From assembly GCA_937138295.1 (NCBI GenBank), contig CAKZOX010000210.1, positions 1-42,130 on the forward strand: a DNA stretch of 42,130 nucleotides. The letters are read 5' to 3'. The stretch's first letter is position 1, and each line of letters starts with the position of its first letter. Below, in pieces: positions 16,690-25,974 of this stretch. The DNA comes from an uncultured Campylobacteraceae bacterium (GTDB lineage Bacteria; Campylobacterota; Campylobacteria; Campylobacterales; Arcobacteraceae). The position numbers and the translations under genes were made by a program. The notes under the pieces were generated by a model. That model was not told where the DNA came from, searched no databases, and was given only the letters and a program-made list of their open reading frames with translations.

Positions 16690-17763
16690 ATGGAAAATAC
16701 AATTAAAATAGACAAAAAGAAACAAATAGCATTTAATTTAAACAATTTTTTATTAGCTACATCAAATGTATTTGATATCTTTTTAGAAGACTTATATAAA
16801 ACTAACAAAAACTTTTTAAAAAAGAACGCATATCTATCAATAAAGCTTGGTGAAGCTTTAGGATATGATGAAAAAAAACTTTCAGATTTATGTTCATTAG
16901 CACTTTCATATAATTTAGGTTTATATCATTCAAAAAGTATTGATTTAGAAAAATTTCCCTTTAATGACTTAAATTCATTAGAAGAACTTAAAGGTATTGT
17001 TTTATTAAATGATCAATTATTGAAAAAATTTGATTTTGATGATTCTAGTTTAGAAAATAAAAACAATATAAAAAACTATTTAGAAACATTAATGGAATAT
17101 GATGAAGTTAATAAAGAGATATTATCTGCATATATAGAAGATTATGTTTTATGGTGTGATTTAAAAAATGACAACGATATTATATATTATATTTATAGTG
17201 CTTTAAGTGATTTTACAAAAATATTAGATTTTGAAGAATTATTAGAATTTACAACTTATTTTAATACTTTAATAAACGAAAATTCAAATATAGTTGAATA
17301 TGCAAATATTGTTAGTGACTACTTTGAATTTGAGCATAAGGATAAATACATTTTTATGATAGCTTCATCCTTAAAAGACATTGGTAAAATTACTATAAGT
17401 AAAGATATTTACTACAAAGAAGAACCTTTAAGTATAAGTGAAAGCGAAATTATCAAGGAGTATCCTTACTACACAAAAAAAGTATTAAATAACATACAAG
17501 CATTTAATGATATCTCCGCTTTAGCTTATAAAGTTCAAGAAAGATTAGATGGTGATGGTTATAGTATAGGTTTAGATGCAAAAAGTATTAGCTTTAAAGA
17601 TAGAATTCTACAGATTATATCTGTATATGATTCCTTAAGAAATAATAAGCCTTTTAGAAGTGCATTTAATAAAGATGATGCATTTAAGATTTTAGAAGAA
17701 TTATCTGATGAAGGGTTTTTAGATAAAACTATTATTGAGCAATTAGTAACAGTATTAAAGTAG
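16690..17763 (+). CDS. Degenerate HD-GYP-like protein
   Basis: A 357-residue cytosolic protein whose C-terminal half (about 205-355) follows the HD-GYP pattern of cyclic-di-GMP phosphodiesterases, including ERLDGDGYSIGL and a later DRILQIISVYDSLRNNKPF. The metal ligands are lost: the HD pair reads K229-D230 in SLKDIGK, the mid-helix His is Y258 in IIKEYP, and the HHE triad reads V282-Q-E284. Catalysis is unlikely; binding or scaffolding is possible. The N-terminal half is unrecognised. I chose this ATG over a TTG 27 nt upstream because AGGA at 16681-16684 sits just before it. Confidence 0.72.
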   Translation: MENTIKIDKKKQIAFNLNNFLLATSNVFDIFLEDLYKTNKNFLKKNAYLSIKLGEALGYDEKKLSDLCSLALSYNLGLYHSKSIDLEKFPFNDLNSLEELKGIVLLNDQLLKKFDFDDSSLENKNNIKNYLETLMEYDEVNKEILSAYIEDYVLWCDLKNDNDIIYYIYSALSDFTKILDFEELLEFTTYFNTLINENSNIVEYANIVSDYFEFEHKDKYIFMIASSLKDIGKITISKDIYYKEEPLSISESEIIKEYPYYTKKVLNNIQAFNDISALAYKVQERLDGDGYSIGLDAKSISFKDRILQIISVYDSLRNNKPFRSAFNKDDAFKILEELSDEGFLDKTIIEQLVTVLK

Positions 17764-17780
17764 AAGTAAACTTCTACTTT
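17757..17780. terminator. Compact shared hairpin between convergent genes
   Basis: A 10-bp perfect stem AAAGTAGAAG/CTTCTACTTT with a TAAA loop spans both stop codons of the convergent genes on either side. It probably ends transcription from both directions. Confidence 0.7.
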
Positions 17781-18450
17781 ATTCAGGTTTTATAGTTGGA
17801 AATCCCAAACTAATCCAAGATTGAATTCCACCTCTATACCATTTTAATTTTTCTTCTGGATATCCATGTCTTATGTATTGTTTCATAGCCTCAGGAGATT
17901 GTCCACACCATGCACCATTACAAAATAACAACAACGTTTTAGCTTCAGAATAATCATATTTACCATCAACAATTTTTACATTAAATAATTCCATCATAGC
18001 ATCATATTCTTTTGCAAATTGTACTTTATTTGCATATGTATATGGAGCATTAATAGCACTTGGAATTGTAGAGTGGTAGAACCAGTCTTCTGTTCTTGAA
18101 TCAACTAATAAATAGTTATCATCAAAAGTTGCTTTTTGAATGAATTCTAATACTTCAACTTCACCATATGTTTCAACTTTATCTGAGAATTTAATGGGAG
18201 ATACTTTTCCCATATACGTAACAAAATCTCTTTTACACTTTTCAGGAATTTTACTACTTGCAGCATTTCCACCTAAAACTACTGTAGGGTCAAATTTTAT
18301 ATTAAAACACTCAGCAGGTTTCTCTCTTTTTATAATTATATTTTTATCTTCACCATTAACATCTGTATAGCTAGTTTCAACACCTATTGTTTCTAATCTT
18401 GATGAGAATAAAAATGTTGTAATTAGTAATATAATTGATAATATTTTCAT
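17779..18450 (-). CDS. Exported rhodanese-domain protein, second copy
   Basis: A 223-residue protein with a signal peptide (about 1-17) and a C-terminal rhodanese domain. The active loop CNGAWCGQ (C177, C182) and the following WYRGGIQSWISLGF closely match the rhodanese next to soxB (CNGYWCGQ, YYRGGMQAWTSLGF). The N-terminal part differs and carries two extra cysteines (C48, C72). AAAGGAT lies before the ATG. It stands alone between the HD-GYP-like gene and the chemoreceptor. Likely a periplasmic sulfane-sulfur enzyme or binding protein; its partner is unknown. Confidence 0.82.
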   Translation of the reverse strand: MKILSIILLITTFLFSSRLETIGVETSYTDVNGEDKNIIIKREKPAECFNIKFDPTVVLGGNAASSKIPEKCKRDFVTYMGKVSPIKFSDKVETYGEVEVLEFIQKATFDDNYLLVDSRTEDWFYHSTIPSAINAPYTYANKVQFAKEYDAMMELFNVKIVDGKYDYSEAKTLLLFCNGAWCGQSPEAMKQYIRHGYPEEKLKWYRGGIQSWISLGFPTIKPE

Positions 18451-18640
18451 AATAATCCTTTCTTTAATAATATCTATAAATATAATTTAATAATTATTAA
18501 AAATTGATTAATTCAAAGTCAATAATTTCGCAACAAAAAGTAATAAATAATATGCCAATATTAAAAGTAAACACAATATTAATGGTAAATTTAAAGATTT
18601 TATGGATAATATATAACAGTTATATTCTCAGGAGTAGTTT

Positions 18641-21559
18641 ATGTTCAACAATCTAACAATAAAGCAGAAAATATTAGGATTATCTATATTTATAATCATA
18701 ATTATTTCTGGAGCACTATCTTTAAATTCAGTGAGTAGTATGAACTCTTTTTCTCAAAAAAGTGTAGATACATATTCAAGTCAAGCTTACCAGAACAAAG
18801 AAATTGAGCTAAAAAATTATATATCTTTAGCTATGAAAACAGTTCAAAGCTATCATGAAAGAACATCAATTGAAAAAATAAAAGTCGAAGTACAAGATGA
18901 TTTAAAAGGTCAAACTAACTTTTTATTCTCAATTTTAGAAGCAGAGTACAAAAAATTTAATGGAGTATTATCTGAAAAATCTTTAAAAATGAGATTAAAA
19001 GAGATAGTAGAAAGCTCTAGATATGGAGAAAATGGATATTTTTGGATAAATGATTTAGATGCAGTTATCGTTATGCATCCTATTAAACCACAATTAAATG
19101 GTAAAAATCTTTATGACTACAAAGACAAAGGCGGAAAGCAAATATTTAAAGAGTTTGCTGCAGTTGCAAAAGCTAATGGTGATGGTTTTGTTGATTATGT
19201 ATGGCCAAAGCCAGGATTTGAAACTCCTCAACCAAAGGTTTCATATGTAAAATTATTTGAGCCATTTGGTTGGGTAATAGGAACAGGTGAATATGTATCT
19301 GATGTAACAACAAAAATGAAAGCTGAAGCTTTAAAAACTATATCTGAAATGAGATTTGGTGAAGATGGATATTTCTGGATAAATGATTCTAATCCAAAAA
19401 TGATAATGCATCCTATTAAACCTTCACTAGATGGTAAAGATTTATCAAATGTTGTAGATAAAGCAGGGAAAAAACTTTTTGTAGAGTTTGCTAAAGTTGC
19501 AAATGAAAAACAAGAGGGTGGTCTTGTTGAATATATGTGGCCAAAACCTGGTTTTGAAAAACCACAAGTAAAATTTTCTTATGTTCAAAAATTTGAACCG
19601 TGGGATTGGGTAATAGGAACAGGAGCATATGTTACTGATATTGAAGCTGAAATCAGTGTAATAGAAAAAGCTACAGAAAAGACTATTTCTGAAGTTGTTT
19701 TTACTACTTTAATTTTTGGTTTAATTGCTATTGTTATAGCTATTATAATTTATAGTTTTGTTATAAATAGAACAATTACAGTTCCATTTAATCTTTTAAA
19801 TAGTGCTATAAAAGATATGACAAATTCTAATGAGAATGAAAATAAAAAAATCGAAAAAATTTCCAATGATGAAGTTGGTCAACTAGTTGATAATTTTAAT
19901 GGCTATATTCAAAAACTTCAAGATGGAGTAAAAGAAGATGCAAAAGTTATTGAAGAAGTAGATGATGTAATTACAAAAGTAATTAATGGGTTCTATGTTT
20001 ACAAAATTGAAAATGATTCAGATAATCCGTTAGTTAAAAAACTTAAACATTCGATTAATTCAATGATTGAAGAAACTAATCAAAATTTAATTACTTTAAA
20101 TAATATATTAATTGAATATGGAAATTCTAACTTTACAGAAAATGCTTCAAATAGTATTGATTCATCAAAAGTAAGTGGAGTTGTTTCATCTATTATTAGT
20201 TCAACTAGATTAGTTGGAGCTACTGTTTCAGAATTCTTAACTATGATAACTCAAAGTGGAAGAAAATTAAATGATGATACAAAAATTCTTTCTAAATCTT
20301 CAGAAGAATTATCAGCATCTGCAAACCAACAAGCAGCAGCTTTAGAAGAAACAGCAGCTTCAGTTGAAGAAATAACTTCAATTATTAAATCAAATGTTGC
20401 TAGTGTTAAACAGATGTCAAACTTAGCAAGTGAACTTCAATCTTCATCATCTCAAGGACAAAACCTTGCAAGTAAAACTACAATTGCTATGGAAGAGATT
20501 GACTCTCAAGTTAAATCAATTAATGATGCGATTACAGTAATTGACCAAATTGCTTTCCAAACAAATATTTTATCACTTAATGCAGCTGTTGAAGCGGCAA
20601 CTGCAGGTGAAGCTGGTAAAGGATTTGCAGTTGTTGCTCAAGAAGTTAGAAACCTGGCTAATAGAAGTGCAGAAGCTGCAAGGGAAATTAAAAATATAGT
20701 TGAAATTGCAACTACAAAAGCAAATGAAGGTAAAGATATTGCTAATGAGATGATTGGTGGATATAATAATCTTAATGAAAAAATCAACCAAACTATTGAA
20801 TTAATTGCTAATGTATCTGATTCAAGTAAAGAAGAAGAAAAAGGTATCATTCAAATAAATGACACAATAAATGACCTTGATAAAGCTACTCAAGTAAATG
20901 CAAACTCTGCTACTGTAATTAGTAATTTAGCAAGTGAAGTATCTTCTCTGTCTGAAAACTTATTAGCTATTGCAGATAGAGCAAAATTTAATGAAAAAAC
21001 AAAACAAGAAGTTGAAGATGTTGATTTGGTATTTAAAGTTGCTAAATTAAAAAATGATCACATTAAATTCAAAAATACAAACTTTGATAAATTAGGGACA
21101 ACTAATACCTCTTGGCAAGTTACAAAACCTACTGAATGTGATTTAGGAAAATGGATACTTGAACAACAAAACTTAGGAAAAGAGTTTACTAAGACATCAA
21201 ATTGGCAAGAGTTAAAAAAATATCATGACAAAGTACATAATTCAGTTCAAGAATATGTTGATCAAAATGCTAAAGATAAAAATGAAAATAGTGTATTGTT
21301 AAATATTTCAACGCAACTTGATTCTGCTACATCAAATGTATTTAGATGTTTAGATCAAATTAAAAGAGACAATAAAGTAGAAGAAAAAGAAGTTAAAGCT
21401 TTAAGTGAGAGTTCACAAAAACAAACTTATACACCTAAAGTTCAATCAAGAACTAATACTATTAAAACAACTCAAAGTAGTAGTACTTCTTTTGAACCAA
21501 AAAAACCAACTATTATTAAACCTACTGAAAACAATGATGATGAATGGGAAAGCTTTTAA
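18641..21559 (+). CDS. Methyl-accepting chemotaxis protein with double Cache and CZB domains
   Basis: A 972-residue inner-membrane chemoreceptor. A transmembrane helix (about 11-30) leads into a periplasmic part with two homologous Cache modules, each with GYFWIND, MHPIKP, WPKPGFE and WVIGTG, starting near residues 125 and 237. A second transmembrane helix lies at about 352-376. A cytoplasmic signalling hairpin has its tip around 633-687 ([20 protein letters not shown]). A CZB zinc-binding domain follows (H807, C833, H862, H866). The C-terminus is EWESF, the WxxF-type pentapeptide that tethers CheR and CheB in other bacteria. GGAG precedes the ATG. The ligand is unknown; zinc, pH or oxidant sensing is known for CZB domains. 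Confidence 0.92.
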   Translation: MFNNLTIKQKILGLSIFIIIIISGALSLNSVSSMNSFSQKSVDTYSSQAYQNKEIELKNYISLAMKTVQSYHERTSIEKIKVEVQDDLKGQTNFLFSILEAEYKKFNGVLSEKSLKMRLKEIVESSRYGENGYFWINDLDAVIVMHPIKPQLNGKNLYDYKDKGGKQIFKEFAAVAKANGDGFVDYVWPKPGFETPQPKVSYVKLFEPFGWVIGTGEYVSDVTTKMKAEALKTISEMRFGEDGYFWINDSNPKMIMHPIKPSLDGKDLSNVVDKAGKKLFVEFAKVANEKQEGGLVEYMWPKPGFEKPQVKFSYVQKFEPWDWVIGTGAYVTDIEAEISVIEKATEKTISEVVFTTLIFGLIAIVIAIIIYSFVINRTITVPFNLLNSAIKDMTNSNENENKKIEKISNDEVGQLVDNFNGYIQKLQDGVKEDAKVIEEVDDVITKVINGFYVYKIENDSDNPLVKKLKHSINSMIEETNQNLITLNNILIEYGNSNFTENASNSIDSSKVSGVVSSIISSTRLVGATVSEFLTMITQSGRKLNDDTKILSKSSEELSASANQQAAALEETAASVEEITSIIKSNVASVKQMSNLASELQSSSSQGQNLASKTTIAMEEIDSQVKSINDAITVIDQIAFQTNILSLNAAVEAATAGEAGKGFAVVAQEVRNLANRSAEAAREIKNIVEIATTKANEGKDIANEMIGGYNNLNEKINQTIELIANVSDSSKEEEKGIIQINDTINDLDKATQVNANSATVISNLASEVSSLSENLLAIADRAKFNEKTKQEVEDVDLVFKVAKLKNDHIKFKNTNFDKLGTTNTSWQVTKPTECDLGKWILEQQNLGKEFTKTSNWQELKKYHDKVHNSVQEYVDQNAKDKNENSVLLNISTQLDSATSNVFRCLDQIKRDNKVEEKEVKALSESSQKQTYTPKVQSRTNTIKTTQSSSTSFEPKKPTIIKPTENNDDEWESF

Positions 21560-21568
21560 AAGCTTTCC
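21547..21568 (+). terminator. Palindromic hairpin at the chemoreceptor stop
   Basis: GGAAAGCTTTTAAAAGCTTT plus CC is a perfect 22-nt palindrome spanning the TAA stop. It can fold into a stem with a tight loop, but only two T follow, so its termination strength is uncertain. Confidence 0.5.
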
Positions 21569-21619
21569 TTAAATTAAGACAAAAACTCTCCACTTTTTAA
21601 AATATTCAGCTATTTTTGC

Positions 21620-21625
21620 TATAAT
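21620..21625 (+). promoter_or_regulatory. -10 box upstream of the U32 gene
   Basis: TATAAT preceded by TTTTTGC, 55 nt before the start at 21681. Confidence 0.5.
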
Positions 21626-21680
21626 TCCAAAAAAAGAACTATTAAAAATTAAATATTTAATGATTACTTGAAGGAAATTT

Positions 21681-22970
21681 ATGACAAATAACAAGGTTGA
21701 ATTACTATCACCTGCTGGAAATCTTGAGAAGCTAAAGATAGCTATTAACTATGGTGCTGATGCTGTATATGCAGGTGTATCACACTTTAGTTTAAGAATT
21801 AGAGCAGGAAAAGAGTTTACTTTTGAAACTTTTAAAGAAGGAATTGATTACGCACATGCTAGAGGAAAAAAAGTATATGCAACTATCAATGGTTTTCCAT
21901 TTAACTCTCAAATTGATTTATTAAAAAAACACATTAAAAAAATGGCTGAGTTAAAGCCCGATGGATTTATTGTAGCAGCTCCTGGAGTTGTAAGGTTATG
22001 TAGAGAAATTGCTCCTGAAATTGATATTCACTTATCAACTCAAGCAAATGTATTAAACTATCTAGATGCACAAGTATTTTGGGATATGGGTGTAAAAAGA
22101 ATTGTAGTTGCAAGAGAAATATCTTTAAAAGATGTAAAAGAGATTAAAAAACATTTACCTGAAATGGAAATAGAAATTTTTGTTCATGGTTCAATGTGTT
22201 TTGCTTATTCAGGAAGATGTTTAGTATCTGCTGTTCAAATGGGAAGAGTTCCAAATAGAGGAAGTTGTGCAAATGACTGTAGGTTTGAATATACTTTATA
22301 TGCAGCTAATGAAGATCATAGTAGTTTATTTAGATTAGAAGAAGAACCTGGTGTTGGAACATATATCTTTAACTCAAAAGATATGAACTTAGCTTCTCAC
22401 TTAGAAGAGATTTTAGACTCAGGTTGTGTAGATTCTTTAAAAATTGAAGGTAGAACTAAATCTCCTTATTATGCAGCTGTTACAGCTAAAGCATACAGAA
22501 ATGCAATTGATGATTATTATGAAAAGAAATTTGATGCTAATAAATATCAAAAAGAGTTACATACAACTAAGAATAGAGGATTTACAGATGCATATTTAGT
22601 TCATAGACCATTTGAGAAAACAGATTCTCAGAATCATGAATATGCATTAAGTAAAGGTTCATATGAAGTAAGTGGATTAGTTACTGAAGATGAAGAACAT
22701 TTTATGTGTAAGTATAAAACATATCCTGGTGTTGATGTTGAAATTTTTGCACCAAATGGAATAGAATTCGATGAAATTGATAATGAAATAGGTAAAATAT
22801 ACAAAGGTGAAGATGGTATTTACTATATTAACTTTAAAAAGATTTTAACAGAAACAAATAAAGAGTTAGAATCTGTTCACAGTGGAAATACTAATAAAAT
22901 TAAATTACCAGGTAAATTACCATATCTTACAATGTTTAGAGTAAAAAATGAAGAAAAAGTAGAGGCGTAA
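21681..22970 (+). CDS. trhP: Peptidase U32-family tRNA hydroxylation protein (TrhP-like)
   Basis: A 429-residue cytosolic protein of the U32 family, closest in pattern to E. coli TrhP (YegQ), which helps make 5-hydroxyuridine at tRNA position 34 using prephenate. Shared features are LLSPAGNLEKLK at the start, FVHGSMCFAYSGRC, GSCANDCRFEY, GTYIFNSKDMNL and LKIEGRTKSPYYAA. The clustered cysteines probably bind an iron-sulfur cluster, as inferred for the family. Length fits TrhP rather than the longer RlhA. AAGGAAA precedes the ATG. The next gene starts 8 nt after its stop. Confidence 0.82.
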   Translation: MTNNKVELLSPAGNLEKLKIAINYGADAVYAGVSHFSLRIRAGKEFTFETFKEGIDYAHARGKKVYATINGFPFNSQIDLLKKHIKKMAELKPDGFIVAAPGVVRLCREIAPEIDIHLSTQANVLNYLDAQVFWDMGVKRIVVAREISLKDVKEIKKHLPEMEIEIFVHGSMCFAYSGRCLVSAVQMGRVPNRGSCANDCRFEYTLYAANEDHSSLFRLEEEPGVGTYIFNSKDMNLASHLEEILDSGCVDSLKIEGRTKSPYYAAVTAKAYRNAIDDYYEKKFDANKYQKELHTTKNRGFTDAYLVHRPFEKTDSQNHEYALSKGSYEVSGLVTEDEEHFMCKYKTYPGVDVEIFAPNGIEFDEIDNEIGKIYKGEDGIYYINFKKILTETNKELESVHSGNTNKIKLPGKLPYLTMFRVKNEEKVEA

Positions 22971-22978
22971 AAATTTAA

Positions 22979-24280
22979 ATGATTTTTTTTAGGGTTACGG
23001 ATAATATTAATATTAAAACTACCGATGGTACTTTAGTAAAATACAACAAGTATAAGTTTGCAGTGGCGCATGAAACTGCATACTTAACAACACTTGATGA
23101 TTTTGATGATTTACAAGAAGTACTTTCAAATGTTGATAAAGATAAATATGTTGCAAAACCTCTTATTGAAGAAAAATTTAGAAACCACGATAATTTTCCA
23201 ATTGAATTAGGTATCTCTAATGCTTTTGAATATGACAAGTATAAGAATTTCCAAGATCAAATTGGAGATAGTGTAGTTATAAATAAACAAGATGTTGAAA
23301 ATATGTTTTTTACAACTAAAAAAGTTGACTTGTATAATCAATTAAAAAATTTAAACAAAAAAGAGATTTCAATTGCAATTATTGGAAAACTGGGAAACTC
23401 AATATCTGAGATGACAGCATCTTGTGCTGCATTAAAAATTTTATATGATAAATTAAATGAAATATATGAAACTGTACATATGGATTTATATATAAATGCT
23501 TCAAATAACTCATACTTTACAAGGGATAAACAAATTTTTGAAACTCAAAAATATTTAAGAGCAGTTTTACCTTTGAGTATTACTGTTAAAAGACTTTGCA
23601 ATTATGATTATTATATTGACAATAGTTCATTTTTTCAAAGAAGTTCTTTATTTGAAGATTTAAATATTGTTGATGCATGGTTATGTAAATTTGGATTAGA
23701 TTATAAAAAGATTCCTGATATTTTCAAACATAATGAACTTAATTTAGATATTTCAGAGATATCATCTGTACTAAAAGAAAAACTTTCATCTATTAAGAAA
23801 AATAGTAAAATTCTTATGTATCATCCATATTCAGCAAATATAGAAAAGTCAATTCCTCAAGAGTATGCAGTTCAATATCTAAAAGAGTTATTAGAACAAC
23901 AAAGCGATTATGTAATAATTTCTTCACTTAAAATAGACAATAAAATTGTTGATGATAGATATATAGAACTATCAAAATATTCTAAAACATACAATGACTT
24001 TGTTTATATAGTTTCAAATGCTGATAAAATTGTGACTGTTGATACTTGTACATATCATATTGCAGATAGCTTTTTAATTCCAACTGTTGTAATTACAAAA
24101 GATGAAAATATACAAACAAAAATGAAGTATTATAATTATGCTAAAGCATTTCATATAAAAGATGAAACTAAAAAGATTTCAAATCTTATTTTTGAAAATG
24201 AGAACTTAACTTATTATAGATTTGAGTCTTGGAAAAAGCTTAAAACAAAAGAGATTATAAAAGTATTAGAATCTTTTTGA
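22979..24280 (+). CDS. Possible glycosyltransferase family 9-like protein
   Basis: A 433-residue protein I cannot name. The C-terminal half (about 270-400) resembles the GT-B fold of heptosyltransferase-like GT9 enzymes: a nucleotide-sugar-type loop near LMYHPYSANIEKSIP, then VSNADKIVTVDTCTYHIADS, which recalls the GT9 pattern of a guarded acceptor/donor site, and a following IPTVVI strand. The N-terminal third is unassigned, and the first 130 residues look unlike a usual GT9 domain. It lies between trhP and glyQ with no LPS genes adjacent except waaA downstream. The Shine-Dalgarno is weak, so expression may depend on coupling to trhP. Confidence 0.55.
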   Translation: MIFFRVTDNINIKTTDGTLVKYNKYKFAVAHETAYLTTLDDFDDLQEVLSNVDKDKYVAKPLIEEKFRNHDNFPIELGISNAFEYDKYKNFQDQIGDSVVINKQDVENMFFTTKKVDLYNQLKNLNKKEISIAIIGKLGNSISEMTASCAALKILYDKLNEIYETVHMDLYINASNNSYFTRDKQIFETQKYLRAVLPLSITVKRLCNYDYYIDNSSFFQRSSLFEDLNIVDAWLCKFGLDYKKIPDIFKHNELNLDISEISSVLKEKLSSIKKNSKILMYHPYSANIEKSIPQEYAVQYLKELLEQQSDYVIISSLKIDNKIVDDRYIELSKYSKTYNDFVYIVSNADKIVTVDTCTYHIADSFLIPTVVITKDENIQTKMKYYNYAKAFHIKDETKKISNLIFENENLTYYRFESWKKLKTKEIIKVLESF

Positions 24281-24286
24281 TATAAT
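24281..24286 (+). promoter_or_regulatory. -10 box of the glyQ promoter
   Basis: A perfect TATAAT abuts the stop codon of the preceding gene, 45 nt before the glyQ start. Confidence 0.55.
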
Positions 24287-24330
24287 CACGAAATTTTAAG
24301 AAATAAACTTTTTACTAGGAATTATTAATT

Positions 24331-25212
24331 ATGATAAGCTTTTCAGAAATGTTAATCAAACTTCAAGAATTTTGGGCGAAACAAGGTTGTAATATTGTAC
24401 AACCTTACGATATCCCAGCAGGAGCAGGTACATTCCATCCTGCAACACTTTTAAGAAGTTTAGACTCAACTCCATGGTCTACAGCTTATGTTGCTCCTAG
24501 TAGAAGACCAACTGATGGTAGATATGGTGAAAATCCTAATAGATTAGGTGCATATTACCAGTTCCAAACACTTATTAAACCAAGCCCTGATAATATTCAA
24601 GATTTATATTTACAATCTTTAGAATACTTAGGTTTAGATTTATCTAAGCATGATATTAGATTTGTTGAAGACAACTGGGAATCTCCAACTCTTGGAGCTT
24701 GGGGACTTGGTTGGGAAGTTTGGCTTGATGGAATGGAAGTTACTCAGTTTACTTATTTCCAACAAGTAGGAGGTCTTGCTTGTGATCCTGTAGCTGTAGA
24801 AATTACTTATGGTACAGAAAGATTAGCTATGTATTTACAAGGTGTTGATTCAGTATTTGATATTGTTTGGAATGAAAATGAACATGGTAAAACAACTTAT
24901 GCTGATGTTCACAAAGAGAGTGAATATGAGTTTTCAAAATATAACTTTGAAGTAGCAAATGTTGATATGCTATTTAAACACTTTGATGATGCATTTGATG
25001 AGTGTAAAGTTTGTTTAGAAAAAGGATTACCTCTTCCTGCATATGACCAGTGTATGATAGCTTCACATGCTTTTAATACATTAGATGCAAGAAAAGCAAT
25101 ATCAGTTACACAAAGACAAAACTACATCTTAAGAGTTAGAGAACTAGCTCAAGGTTGTGCTGTTTTATACAAAGAGCAAGAAGAAGAAAGATTAAAAAGA
25201 ATAGGTAAATAA
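24331..25212 (+). CDS. glyQ: Glycyl-tRNA synthetase alpha subunit
   Basis: A 293-residue class II aminoacyl-tRNA synthetase subunit of normal length. With the beta subunit GlyS (not in this window) it charges tRNA-Gly. Highly conserved segments include [43 protein letters not shown] and [18 protein letters not shown], which hold the catalytic core. AGGAA precedes the ATG. It begins a long co-directional run down to rimM. Confidence 0.97.
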   Translation: MISFSEMLIKLQEFWAKQGCNIVQPYDIPAGAGTFHPATLLRSLDSTPWSTAYVAPSRRPTDGRYGENPNRLGAYYQFQTLIKPSPDNIQDLYLQSLEYLGLDLSKHDIRFVEDNWESPTLGAWGLGWEVWLDGMEVTQFTYFQQVGGLACDPVAVEITYGTERLAMYLQGVDSVFDIVWNENEHGKTTYADVHKESEYEFSKYNFEVANVDMLFKHFDDAFDECKVCLEKGLPLPAYDQCMIASHAFNTLDARKAISVTQRQNYILRVRELAQGCAVLYKEQEEERLKRIGK

Positions 25213-25215
25213 ATC

Positions 25216-25974
25216 TTGAAAATTAAAGATATTTATAACTTTTTAGATGAATTATCACCCTTCGAATTACAAGAAAAATGGGATAACTCAGGATTACTTG
25301 TTGGTAATTTTGATGATAGTTTTTCTAAAGTTTATATAAGTATTGATTTAGATGAAGAGTTAATAGATACATTTGAAGAGAATTCACTTGTTATTACTCA
25401 TCATCCTTTGATTTTTTCAGGACTAAAAAAAGTTAATTATAACACTTACTCAACTAAGTGTTTACAAAAATTAATTAAAAAGAATATTTCTTTAATCTCT
25501 ATGCATACAAATATTGATAAAACTCATTTAAACAAATATGTTGTAGAAGAAATCTTAGGATTTAAGATTATTAATCAAAATGAGTTTATATCAAATGTTG
25601 AAATTAATATGAGTTTTGAAAAGTTAGTTCAACATGTTTCATCTAAACTTGGTTTAAAAACTTTAAAAGCTGTTAAATGCCAAGAAAATATAAAATCAGC
25701 ATCAATAGTTACAGGTGCGGGAATGTCACTTTTAGATGAAATAAACACAGATTGCTTTTTAACAGGTGATATAAAATATCACGATGCAATGGAAGCAAAA
25801 TCTAGAGGAGTGTCTTTAATTGATATAAGACACTATGAAAGTGAAAGACACTTCAATACCCTAGTTGCGGGATTATTGGAAGAATATTTGAAAAAAAATG
25901 ATTTACAAGCTATAATAACAGCTTCAAAAAATCCATTTGATTTTTTTACAGAACAAGGAGAAACTATTGAATAA
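25216..25974 (+). CDS. Nif3-like dinuclear metal-centre protein
   Basis: A 252-residue member of the Nif3/YbgI family (GTP cyclohydrolase I type 2-like), hexameric proteins with a two-metal centre and no settled function. Family marks are FELQEKWDNSGLLVG near the start, VITHHPLIF and SMHTNIDK for metal binding, and DIRHYESER near the end. The start is a TTG only 3 nt after glyQ, which matches the usual family N-terminus MKIKDI. Translation is probably coupled to glyQ. The family's neighbours here match the Campylobacter order. Confidence 0.85.
   Translation: MKIKDIYNFLDELSPFELQEKWDNSGLLVGNFDDSFSKVYISIDLDEELIDTFEENSLVITHHPLIFSGLKKVNYNTYSTKCLQKLIKKNISLISMHTNIDKTHLNKYVVEEILGFKIINQNEFISNVEINMSFEKLVQHVSSKLGLKTLKAVKCQENIKSASIVTGAGMSLLDEINTDCFLTGDIKYHDAMEAKSRGVSLIDIRHYESERHFNTLVAGLLEEYLKKNDLQAIITASKNPFDFFTEQGETIE

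Noticed and set aside
18553-18590. Repeated CAATATTAA upstream of the chemoreceptor as a possible operator
   Set aside because: Only two short AT-rich copies with no helical phasing or nearby promoter box; likely chance in such DNA.
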